From positions 73,992-80,749 of the forward strand of contig DFXC01000118.1 of NCBI GenBank assembly GCA_002383105.1: a stretch of 6,758 nt of DNA, read 5' to 3'. The notes under the pieces are model-generated. The model saw only the letters and a program-made list of their open reading frames with translations. It made no database searches and was not told the origin of the DNA. This document shows, piece after piece, positions 1 through 4,944 of this stretch. Each line of letters begins with the position of its first letter. Position 1 is the stretch's first letter. A program made the translations under genes and the position numbers. The stretch is from Hyphomicrobiaceae bacterium UBA4118 (GTDB lineage: Bacteria > Pseudomonadota > Alphaproteobacteria > Rhizobiales > Methyloligellaceae).

Positions 1-537
1 CGCGCCCTGTTTGGGATGGAGAGGCCTTCGGTCGGGCTGCTCAATATCGGCGTCGAGGAGGTCAAGGGCGTCGATGAGATCAGGAAGGCCGCCGCCGTGT
101 TGAAAGAGGCCCCGCTCCCCATCCGCTATCACGGTTTCGTCGAAGGGGACGATGTGGGCCACGGCGTGGTGGACGTGGTGGTCACCGACGGCTTCACCGG
201 CAACATCGCCTTGAAGACCGCGGAAGGAACCGCTAAGCAGATTGGCGAGTATTTGCGCGCCGCCATGGGGCGGTCGCTCCTTGCTCGCCTCGGGGCCGTC
301 CTGGCGCAGGGCGCCTTTCGCGCTCTCAAGGAGAAGTTGGACCCGCGCCAGCTGAATGGCGGCATATTTCTTGGCCTAAACGGCATCGTCGTCAAAAGCC
401 ATGGCGGCACCGACGCCACGGGCTTCGCATGCGCCATCGATCTTGCCTATGACATGGCGTCGAATGGTGTCGTGGAGCGCCTTGCAAGCGAGGTTGCCCG
501 CTTCCATGCCAAGCTCGAGCTTGAAGGTGCGGCGTAG
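1..537 (+). CDS. plsX: Phosphate acyltransferase PlsX, 3' part (5' end outside window)
   Basis: PlsX converts acyl-ACP plus phosphate to acyl-phosphate, the donor for PlsY in phospholipid synthesis; it is a peripheral membrane enzyme. The frame is open from base 1, giving 178 residues, about the C-terminal half of a family usually near 340-350 residues. Recognisable segments are [13 protein letters not shown] near the start, the [18 protein letters not shown] stretch, and [17 protein letters not shown] near the C-terminus, all typical of PlsX. An internal ATG at 16 is not the real start because the homology runs to the window edge. The stop is 2-17 bases before fabH depending on the fabH start, so the two genes are probably co-transcribed, the standard plsX-fabH arrangement. 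Identification rests on sequence recognition and neighbourhood; the truncation is only the window boundary. Confidence 0.96.
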   Translation, partial: RALFGMERPSVGLLNIGVEEVKGVDEIRKAAAVLKEAPLPIRYHGFVEGDDVGHGVVDVVVTDGFTGNIALKTAEGTAKQIGEYLRAAMGRSLLARLGAVLAQGAFRALKEKLDPRQLNGGIFLGLNGIVVKSHGGTDATGFACAIDLAYDMASNGVVERLASEVARFHAKLELEGAA

Positions 538-554
538 GCTTGGGAGTGGTTAGG

Positions 555-1532
555 TTGGGCACTGTAAGGACCGTGATCAAGGGATGTGGTGGATACCTGC
601 CTGAGCGGGTGTTGACCAATGCCGACCTCGCCAAGATGGTCGATACATCCGACAGCTGGATCACTGAACGCACCGGCATCAAGGAGCGCCGCATCGCCGC
701 CGAAGGCGAGCTGACCTCGACCATGGGCGCTCTTGCGGCGAAGGCTGCGCTTACCGACGCTGGCCTAGCGCCCGAGGATATCGATCTCATCATCCTCGCC
801 ACCTCGACCCCCGATCAGACCTTCCCGGCCTCCGCCGTGACCATCCAGGCCGATCTCGGCATCACCCACGGGGCGGCCTTCGACATGCAGGCGGTTTGCT
901 CGGGCTTCGTTTTTGCTTTAGCTACCGCCGACAGCTATCTGAAAAGCGGGCAGTTCAAGCGCGCGCTGGTGATCGGTGCCGAGGCCTTCTCGCGTATCCT
1001 CGATTGGAAGGATCGCTCGACCTGCGTCCTGTTCGGCGATGGCGCTGGCGCGGTCGTGGTCGAGGCGCAGAAGCTAAACGGCGCGCTCACCGACCGGGGC
1101 ATCCTCGCCACCTGTCTGCGCTCAGACGGCCGCTACCGCGACAAGCTCTATGTTGATGGCGGCCCCTCGTCTACCGGCACCGTCGGTCATGTCCGCATGG
1201 ATGGGCCTGAGGTATTTCGTCACGCGGTGACCAACATCAGCGAGGTGATTGGTACCACGCTGGCCCAGGCCGGCTATGTTTCCTCCGATATCGACTGGTT
1301 TGTGCCGCATCAAGCCAACAAGCGCATCTTGGACGGCACTGCAAGGAAGCTTGGGCTTGATCCGGAGCGGATAATCATTACAGTCGATAAGCATGCCAAT
1401 ACATCGGCCGCATCAATTCCCTTAGCTTTAAGCCAGGGAAGCGCCGACGGGCGGATCAAGCAGGGCGATCTTGTGCTGATCGAGGCCATGGGCGGGGGCT
1501 TCACCTGGGGGGCCTTGCTGATCCGCTGGTAG
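555..1532 (+). CDS. fabH: Beta-ketoacyl-ACP synthase III (FabH)
   Basis: FabH condenses acetyl-CoA with malonyl-ACP to start type II fatty acid synthesis in the cytoplasm. With the TTG start at 555 it is 325 residues, close to family length. The Cys-His-Asn triad is visible: Cys115 in AVCSGF, His252 in PHQAN and Asn282 in HANTSAAS, with spacing like the E. coli enzyme. A glycine-rich stretch, [11 protein letters not shown], lies near the C-terminus. The start at 555 is preferred because GGGAG at 542-546 lies 8 bases upstream and homologs begin about ten residues before the GCG-YLPERV motif. TTG at 540 and GTG at 546 or 573 remain possible. It follows plsX directly, so lipid precursor genes are clustered. 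Nothing looks damaged. Confidence 0.96.
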   Translation: MGTVRTVIKGCGGYLPERVLTNADLAKMVDTSDSWITERTGIKERRIAAEGELTSTMGALAAKAALTDAGLAPEDIDLIILATSTPDQTFPASAVTIQADLGITHGAAFDMQAVCSGFVFALATADSYLKSGQFKRALVIGAEAFSRILDWKDRSTCVLFGDGAGAVVVEAQKLNGALTDRGILATCLRSDGRYRDKLYVDGGPSSTGTVGHVRMDGPEVFRHAVTNISEVIGTTLAQAGYVSSDIDWFVPHQANKRILDGTARKLGLDPERIIITVDKHANTSAASIPLALSQGSADGRIKQGDLVLIEAMGGGFTWGALLIRW

Positions 1533-1611
1533 GCGTTCCGGGGAGGTGCCGCGCGAAAGCCACACCTTGATGGAAAATGATGCAATATCAGGAATTTGAT
1601 CGCGTGACAGA

Positions 1612-1641
1612 TTGACCGCCTCGCACCCACTCGATTAGCAT
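1612..1641 (+). promoter_or_regulatory. Candidate sigma-70-type promoter for ihfA
   Basis: In the 145-base gap between fabH and ihfA, TTGACC at 1612-1617 matches five of six bases of the -35 consensus. TAGCAT at 1636-1641 lies 18 bases downstream and matches the -10 consensus at four of six. Transcription would begin about 30 bases before the ihfA start. GATTAG occurs twice, at 1633-1638 and 1644-1649, one helical turn apart around the presumed start point. No clear terminator for fabH is visible in the gap. The promoter call is by pattern only. Confidence 0.4.
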
Positions 1642-1677
1642 CTTGATTAGTCCCGCGACTGGGGGAGCGTAAGCAAG

Positions 1678-1995
1678 ATGAGCGGGAAGACACTCACGCG
1701 CGCCGACTTGGCGGAGGCGGTGTTTCAGAAGGTTGGTTTGCCGCGGAACGAGTCCGCCGAGATCGTAGAGCTCGTGCTTCGCGAGATCGTGGCGAGCCTC
1801 GAGCGTGGGGACACGGTGAAGCTTTCGTCGTTCGGCTCTTTCGGGATTCGCGACAAGGGTCAGCGCATTGGACGCAACCCAAAGACGGGCCAGGAAGTTC
1901 CCATCACGCCGCGTCGCGTGCTCGTGTTCCGCGCAAGCAACATCATGAAGCAGCGTATCAATGATGCGCTCTCGCGAAGAAAGGCGGCCGAATAG
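1678..1995 (+). CDS. ihfA: Integration host factor subunit alpha
   Basis: IHF alpha pairs with IHF beta to form a nucleoid protein that bends DNA sharply at specific sites, acting in transcription, replication and site-specific recombination. The 105-residue product has the full HU/IHF fold: N-terminal helices (residues 5-40), the [10 protein letters not shown] segment near 52-61, and the RNPKTG arm tip at 66-71 whose Pro68 is the DNA-intercalating residue of the family. The length and the alpha-type start ([12 protein letters not shown]) favour ihfA over HU or ihfB. GGGGGAG at 1661-1667 lies 10 bases before the ATG. It sits between fabH and a MerR-type gene, a common alphaproteobacterial order. 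IHF is often needed by tyrosine integrases, so its closeness to a tRNA integration site is noted but probably coincidental. Confidence 0.96.
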   Translation: MSGKTLTRADLAEAVFQKVGLPRNESAEIVELVLREIVASLERGDTVKLSSFGSFGIRDKGQRIGRNPKTGQEVPITPRRVLVFRASNIMKQRINDALSRRKAAE

Positions 1996-2029
1996 CGCGC
2001 GCGGTGTTTGACGCCGAGGAGGAGGAGCG

Positions 2030-2503
2030 TTGGACAAAGCACCCGAGGCTTTTCGCACGATCAGCGAGGTTGCTGACGAGCTTGAGGTGCCAAAGCACGT
2101 GCTGCGGTTCTGGGAAGCCAAATTCGCCCAGCTCAAGCCCATGAAGCGCGGCGGCGGCCGGCGTTACTACCGGCCCGAAGATGTCGCCCTTCTGCGCGGC
2201 ATTCGTTTCCTGCTCTATAACGATGGCTACACCATTCGCGGTGTACAGAAGATCCTGCGAGAGCACGGACCGCGTTTCGTCATGGACTCACGGCGAATGG
2301 CGGAGGAAGACGAGCAGGAAGGCGCCATGTCCCAGCCCCACGAGATTCCCGACATCGCCGCCGAGGCCGCGCAAAGCGGGGTCGCGACGATCGTGCGCGA
2401 GCCCACCGAGCGGGGACTTCCCAAGATCAATCCTGAGGCGATTGGGGCGCTTCTCGACGAGCTCGAGGCCTGCTACCTGGTTCTGGTGGCCGCCAAGGGC
2501 TAG
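2030..2503 (+). CDS. MerR-family helix-turn-helix transcriptional regulator
   Basis: The 157-residue product begins with a MerR winged helix: [22 protein letters not shown] at residues 8-29 is the helix-turn-helix, and [19 protein letters not shown] at about 44-62 is the wing and following helix. MerR proteins bind operators as dimers and retune promoter spacing. The C-terminal part is acidic and alanine-rich and lacks the paired cysteines of metal sensors; one Cys sits near the end (EACYLVL), so no ligand can be assigned. The TTG start at 2030 is chosen because a long GAGGAGGAGGAG tract (2016-2027) lies just upstream and no better start precedes the conserved domain. It is 34 bases after ihfA and probably in the same transcript. 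This small MerR protein next to ihfA is recurrent in alphaproteobacteria, but its target is not known to me. Confidence 0.88.
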   Translation: MDKAPEAFRTISEVADELEVPKHVLRFWEAKFAQLKPMKRGGGRRYYRPEDVALLRGIRFLLYNDGYTIRGVQKILREHGPRFVMDSRRMAEEDEQEGAMSQPHEIPDIAAEAAQSGVATIVREPTERGLPKINPEAIGALLDELEACYLVLVAAKG

Positions 2504-2525
2504 AGGGGCCACGCTGCCCGATGGC

Positions 2526-2553
2526 TTGTTTCGCCGGCCTAAGCGTGTATATC
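2526..2553 (+). promoter_or_regulatory. Candidate promoter for tRNA-Pro
   Basis: TTGTTT (2526-2531) and TATATC (2548-2553) are separated by 16 bases. They lie in the 73-base gap between the MerR gene and the tRNA, placing a start point about 15 bases before the mature tRNA 5' end. The match is partial and the call is by pattern only. Confidence 0.35.
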
Positions 2554-2576
2554 CAAGCGGCCTGACATCGAGGCGA

Positions 2577-2654
2577 CGGAGCGTAGCGCAGCTCGGTTAG
2601 CGCACCGGTCTGGGGGACCGGGGGTCGGGAGTTCAAATCTCCCCGCTCCGACCA
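2577..2654 (+). tRNA. tRNA-Pro (anticodon GGG), CCA encoded
   Basis: A full cloverleaf can be drawn. The acceptor stem is CGGAGCG (2577-2583) with CGCTCCG (2644-2650), the D stem GCGC/GCGC, and the anticodon stem CCGGT/ACCGG. The loop CTGGGGG gives anticodon GGG at 2612-2614. There is a five-base variable loop and a T stem GGGAG/CTCCC with loop TTCAAAT. Discriminator A and CCA end the gene at 2651-2654. The C1-G72 pair is the usual proline tRNA identity feature, and the D loop has ten bases. The accessory block begins directly behind it, so its 3' end is the likely integration target of the element downstream. Confidence 0.97.
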
Positions 2655-2710
2655 TTTCCCCCTTAGATTTCAACAGCTCCCGACGAACGGCTTAAATTCG
2701 GCATCGTCCG

Positions 2711-2785
2711 AATCGGGAACGAATCTCCCGCAAAGTCCCGGAATGGGAACGGTGAGTCCCGGAAAAGTCCCGGACCACGTTCCCG
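2711..2785. repeat. Phased GTCCCGGA / GGGAAC repeat cluster
   Basis: GTCCCGGA occurs at 2735-2742, 2756-2763 and 2767-2774, with starts 21 and 11 bases apart, close to two turns and one turn of the helix. GGGAAC occurs at 2715-2720 and 2745-2750, and its inverse GTTCCC at 2779-2784; TCTCCCG at 2724-2730 is a related variant. Such a cluster beside a tRNA 3' end fits binding sites for an integrase arm domain, excisionase, replication initiator or element repressor. Which of these cannot be told from the sequence. Confidence 0.6.
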
Positions 2786-2916
2786 AGGCGTTCGCCCAAA
2801 AGCAACCGCCCCGGAAAGGAGCCGGGGCGGCGCGGGGACTGACAGGGGCCACTGCTGAGAAGCCTCGTCGTGAGATCACATATCATCGCCAGCACGCAAC
2901 ATGGGGGCGGCCATGA
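2743..2916 (+). CDS. Possible small basic protein (57 residues)
   Basis: An ATG at 2743 opens 57 codons and ends in TGA at 2914-2916, overlapping the ATG at 2913 of the Toprim gene as ATGA, a classic coupling arrangement. The product (MGTVSPGKVPDHVPEAFAQK, then a glycine/arginine-rich middle, then a basic end REITYHRQH) matches no family I recognise. Against it: no convincing Shine-Dalgarno sequence precedes the start, it runs through the repeat cluster and the GC-rich hairpin, and frames on the opposite strand are also open here. It may be a real leader gene that sets Toprim translation, or chance in GC-rich DNA. Confidence 0.3.
   Translation: MGTVSPGKVPDHVPEAFAQKQPPRKGAGAARGLTGATAEKPRREITYHRQHATWGRP
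2806..2830 (+). other. Strong GC-rich hairpin with AAAGGAG loop
   Basis: CCGCCCCGG (2806-2814) and CCGGGGCGG (2822-2830) form a perfect nine-base-pair stem closing the seven-base loop AAAGGAG. No T-run follows, so it is not an intrinsic terminator in this orientation. The loop carries a Shine-Dalgarno-like core but no start codon lies close by. It lies about 80 bases before the Toprim gene and could act at DNA level (attachment or replication region) or as an RNA structure in its leader. Confidence 0.55.
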
Positions 2917-3836
2917 GCACCGCCCCTGTTTACGGGGCTAGCCCCGCAAACCGCCGCGCCACCCAAGCCGAGATGGAGGAACGCGCCGAGTTCCTCATCG
3001 CCTACGCGGAGCAATACGGCCCGGTCACTTCTCGCCAGCTCTATTACCAGTCCGTCGTTCACGGCCTCCCCGGCATCGAGAAGGACGATAGAGGCTACGA
3101 CAAAATCCAGCGGCAAGTCCTGAACCTCCGGCGCGAAGGGCGGCTCGATTATGACTGGATCGCCGACGCTACCAGATGGATGCGAAAGCCAACCTCTTTC
3201 GACGGCCCCGAACAGGCGCTCGACCATTGGTCGCGCTTCTACCGCAAGGACCTTTGGGCCGATGCTCCCGACTATGTCGAGGTCTGGTGCGAGAAGGATG
3301 CTTTGGCTGGCGTCATCTATCCAGTGACGGCAAAGTACGACGTGCCGCTCATGGTGTCGCGCGGCTTCGCCTCAGAGACATTCTGCTACGAGGCCATCGC
3401 GCAGCGCGGTGGCGACCGCCGGAACTATTACGTCTATTACCTCGGCGACTTCGACCGCTCGGGCCAGGACGCCGCGCGCTCGCTTAAAGAAAAGCTGACG
3501 CGCTTCGCCGACGAGGAAGACATCATCGTCTTCTTCTACACGCTGGCGATCACCGAGCGACAGGTCCGCACCTACAAACTGCCCACCCGTCCCCACAAGC
3601 GCAACACGCCCGCCGACCGCGCGTGGCCGCACAAGTTCGCCTGTGAGCTAGACGCGATGGCACCGGACCACATCCGCGAGTTGGTCGAGGACGCGATCAA
3701 TTACCACCTCGACCAAGAAAAACTCCGCATCCTGCAAATCGCCGAGGCGTCGGAGCGCGAAGGGCTGATCGCTCTCGCTCGCGGGCGCAAGCCGAAGCCC
3801 AAGCGCAAGCCCAAGACGACGAGGGCTAAGCGATGA
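2913..3836 (+). CDS. Spo11/topoisomerase VI A-like protein (winged helix plus Toprim), no B subunit nearby
   Basis: With the ATG at 2913 the product has 307 residues. The N-terminal domain carries VTSRQLYYQSVVHG at 39-52; the second Tyr (Tyr45) aligns with the catalytic tyrosine of the Spo11/TopoVIA 5Y-CAP domain (pattern R-x-h-[FY]-Y). The Toprim domain follows: VEVWCEKDALAG with Glu127, and YLGDFDRSGQ with Asp179 and Asp181, the Mg2+ ligands. The C-terminus is a Lys/Arg/Pro-rich tail (about 290-307) probably binding nucleic acid. Such proteins cut or relax duplex DNA via a tyrosyl-DNA link, usually with an ATPase B subunit; none is seen here. Standalone relatives are known from mobile elements (called Mini-A, as I recall). 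An ATG at 2901 adds four residues; 2913 is preferred because it overlaps an upstream TGA. The next gene overlaps by ATGA. Catalytic activity is inferred. Confidence 0.78.
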   Translation: MSTAPVYGASPANRRATQAEMEERAEFLIAYAEQYGPVTSRQLYYQSVVHGLPGIEKDDRGYDKIQRQVLNLRREGRLDYDWIADATRWMRKPTSFDGPEQALDHWSRFYRKDLWADAPDYVEVWCEKDALAGVIYPVTAKYDVPLMVSRGFASETFCYEAIAQRGGDRRNYYVYYLGDFDRSGQDAARSLKEKLTRFADEEDIIVFFYTLAITERQVRTYKLPTRPHKRNTPADRAWPHKFACELDAMAPDHIRELVEDAINYHLDQEKLRILQIAEASEREGLIALARGRKPKPKRKPKTTRAKR

Positions 3837-4444
3837 GCGCCGCCCACGTCGCTGCAAGCGAGCGGGCGCGGCTTGCCGATCAGCTCGTCGAGATCGAGAA
3901 CAGCGCCAAGCGGCGGGACCGGGAGGCGCGGCGGCTCCCGCTCGACCGGCGCATCGCCTATTTCCGGCTGCGCGAGTTGGAGCGCATCTATCCGAGACGG
4001 TATGGCTTGGTGCTGCCCGACGACGAGGCGGGACGCGGCGACCTGTCCATCGCGCTGAACCACATCGTCTTCCGCTCCGGCGACGTGCTCGCCAAGATGC
4101 TCGGATGGGCGAGGCGATGGGCACCGTGGCTGCCTGAGGCGGAGGCGAGGCGTATCGCCGTCGGCATCACCAAGCACCCTATCCGCTGGAAGGCCAATAC
4201 GCTCGGGCTGCGCTTGCGGCTCACCCGCAAGGAACGCACCCGGCTCGGCATCAAGACGATAAGAGCCTTCGACATGACCCGCGAGGAAGGTGAGCGGGCG
4301 TGGCGCGAAGGCTGGAACGCAAGCGACGAAAGCGGACCCGCGCCGACTATCTCGCCGACAGCATCACCAAGGCCGAACCGTGGAAGGCTGAGGGCATCTG
4401 TCGCCGGACGTGGGAGCGGAGGCGGGAAAACGAACCCCCCGTGA
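3833..4444 (+). CDS. Basic hypothetical protein of mobile elements, C-terminus probably frameshifted
   Basis: The gene starts in an ATGA overlap with the Toprim gene, so the two are translationally coupled. It encodes 203 residues in this frame. The first ~150 residues are Arg-rich and look like a genuine conserved protein (RRIAYFRLRELERIYP, then KHPIRWKANTLGLRLRLTRKERTRLGIKTI). The last ~45 residues (from about WNASDESGP) are low-complexity and read like out-of-frame translation. In the frame one base back, from about 4300, the sequence KRTRADYLADSITKAEPWKA then GICRRTWERRR resembles the C-terminal helix-turn-helix-like end of related prophage and element proteins as I remember them. The intact form would therefore cross frames between 4294 and about 4330. 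No function is established; Arg content and the HTH-like end suggest DNA binding, perhaps as partner of the Toprim protein. Confidence 0.65.
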   Translation: MSAAHVAASERARLADQLVEIENSAKRRDREARRLPLDRRIAYFRLRELERIYPRRYGLVLPDDEAGRGDLSIALNHIVFRSGDVLAKMLGWARRWAPWLPEAEARRIAVGITKHPIRWKANTLGLRLRLTRKERTRLGIKTIRAFDMTREEGERAWREGWNASDESGPAPTISPTASPRPNRGRLRASVAGRGSGGGKTNPP

Positions 4445-4456
4445 AACGAACCCCCC
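4428..4456 (+). repeat. Tandem 13-bp repeat ending in C6 tracts
   Basis: AAACGAACCCCCC is present at 4428-4440 and again at 4444-4456 with a 16-base period. Each copy ends in a run of six C, a homopolymer prone to slippage. The repeat spans the TGA at 4442-4444 that ends the 3833 frame. Confidence 0.7.
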
Positions 4457-4457
4457 A

Positions 4458-4517
4458 TGTCGCAAGTCCGCGTGAGTATAAGGAGCCTAGCGACAATATT
4501 CGCGCGCACTTGCGACA
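4458..4517. repeat. 10-bp inverted repeat of CACTTGCGAC-type motif
   Basis: TGTCGCAAGT (4458-4467) and its exact inverse ACTTGCGACA (4508-4517) flank 40 bases. The same motif recurs in direct orientation as CACTTGCGAC at 4843-4852, about 335 bases downstream and before the methyltransferase, matching CACTTGCGAC at 4507-4516. Three copies of a ten-base word in one non-coding stretch suggest a protein-binding site or a remnant of duplicated ends. Confidence 0.5.
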
Positions 4518-4573
4518 GCCGAGCCTAGCCTCACCGCCGCTTGCTCGGCGCGAGCTAGTTCGGTTCGTTCTCT

Positions 4574-4823
4574 CTGCCCTATCGACAGACAGAGCTAGCC
4601 TAAGCTCAGAGGTAGTTGGGTTAGGGCAGGCAGCGCAATGAGCAAGAAACCACCGCAGCGCCTTCAAGCCCCGGCGGGGGGTCCGGCTGGCCACCGATAA
4701 AAGGCACCGTCGTTATACCGTGCTTGAAAGCACACCCCCGGTGCCGCGTCCCGTGGCTACCACATAGCCAGATTACTTCTAGGGACCTTGCTGGTCTGCC
4801 TATCTAGCCACGGGCGGGTCTAG
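4574..4823 (+). ncRNA. Candidate structured RNA / leader region (nested stems)
   Basis: Several perfect inverted repeats are packed here. An 8-bp stem, CTGCCCTA (4574-4581) with TAGGGCAG (4622-4629), encloses a hairpin GAGCT (4592-4596) with AGCTC (4603-4607). A 7-bp stem, GGCACCG (4703-4709) with CGGTGCC (4739-4745), encloses GTGCT-TGAA-AGCAC (4720-4733). A 10-bp stem, CCCGTGGCTA (4750-4759) with TAGCCACGGG (4805-4814), encloses GACC-TTGCT-GGTC (4784-4796). TGGCTA (4754-4759) can instead pair with TAGCCA (4765-4770), so two folds compete. No T-run terminator is apparent. I recognise no known RNA family. The strand is assumed from the flanking genes. It could equally be DNA-level symmetry, for example an element end or an origin. 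Confidence 0.35.
4638..4700 (+). CDS. Possible 20-residue ORF resembling the start of a phage small-terminase protein
   Basis: ATG at 4638 overlaps the TGA at 4639-4641 of the preceding frame (ATGA), with a GGGCAGG-type purine stretch about ten bases upstream. It encodes MSKKPPQRLQAPAGGPAGHR and stops. The opening reminds me of P27-type phage small-terminase N-termini, which often start with a basic, proline-rich stretch before L-x-A-P-A, but the rest is missing. It may be a gene stub left by deletion, or chance. The resemblance is from memory and unverified. Confidence 0.2.
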   Translation: MSKKPPQRLQAPAGGPAGHR

Positions 4824-4895
4824 CGGAAGGGAGAATTGTGTTCACTTGCGACCTCTCGCACCCGGCCAACGGTTATGCACATGCCTTGTCACTAG

Positions 4896-4901
4896 TAGAA
4901 T
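4896..4901 (+). promoter_or_regulatory. Candidate -10 box for the methyltransferase gene
   Basis: TAGAAT matches five of six bases of the -10 consensus and would start transcription about 4908, just before the tandem repeats at the methyltransferase start. The expected -35 position (around 4873-4878, TTATGC) is a poor match. TTGTCA at 4886-4891 could be a -35 for a weaker -10 near 4909. One of the CTAG tetramers (4892-4895) abuts this box. Confidence 0.3.
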
Positions 4902-4910
4902 CATCACATA

Positions 4911-4944
4911 TGGATGAGTCATGAGGGCTGGATGAGTCATGAGG
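4911..4944 (+). repeat. Tandem 16-bp repeat over the methyltransferase start (possible operator)
   Basis: TGGATGAGTCATGAGG is repeated exactly at 4911-4926 and 4929-4944, an 18-base period. Each copy contains the near-palindrome TGAGTCA. The second copy contains the methyltransferase ATG (4939). The first contains an ATG at 4921 in the same frame, closed after four codons by TGA at 4933-4935. The layout suits an operator for a repressor, possibly the methyltransferase itself, or a translation-start decoy. Confidence 0.6.

Larger units (their letters stand above)
4300..4641 (+). pseudogene. Out-of-frame C-terminal continuation of the upstream basic protein
   Basis: This open frame (GTG at 4300, in-frame TGA just before at 4291) overlaps the end of the upstream gene one base back. 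Its first ~45 codons read ERKRRKRTRADYLADSITKA followed by EPWKAEGICRRTWERRR, a basic helix pair ending in a recognition-helix-like TWERRR, much more protein-like than the overlapping frame. I take this as the displaced C-terminus of the 3833 gene after loss of one base (or two gained), rather than an independent gene. Beyond about 4440 the frame runs through repeats and inverted repeats and is unlikely to be conserved. Alternatives are a sequencing error or programmed -1 frameshifting; no canonical slippery heptamer is visible in the crossover interval. Confidence 0.5.

Noticed and set aside
2806..2830. GC-rich hairpin as intrinsic terminator for the tRNA transcript
   Set aside because: The stem is excellent but no T-run follows on the plus strand, and it lies 150 bases past the tRNA. 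It is kept only as a structural feature.
2670..2895. Two minus-strand frames of 67-69 codons after the tRNA
   Set aside because: They overlap each other and the repeat cluster in GC-rich DNA, with no recognisable product and no Shine-Dalgarno support.
2913..3836. Annotation as topoisomerase VI subunit A proper, or primase
   Set aside because: No B subunit or ATPase is adjacent, and the Toprim order with an upstream LYY motif fits the Spo11-like solo family rather than DnaG-type primases.
4073..4080. CCGCTCCG as a copy of the tRNA-Pro 3' end (attachment site)
   Set aside because: Only eight bases match and they lie inside the basic-protein gene; no extended identity with the T arm or acceptor end.
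4294..4340. Programmed -1 frameshift site in the basic-protein gene
   Set aside because: No canonical X-XXY-YYZ heptamer with a downstream stem was found in the crossover interval; a one-base loss is simpler.
4445..4938. CRISPR array or known riboswitch in the repeat-rich gap
   Set aside because: Repeats are short (10-16 bases), irregularly spaced and partly inverted; no unit-spacer periodicity and no riboswitch consensus recognised.
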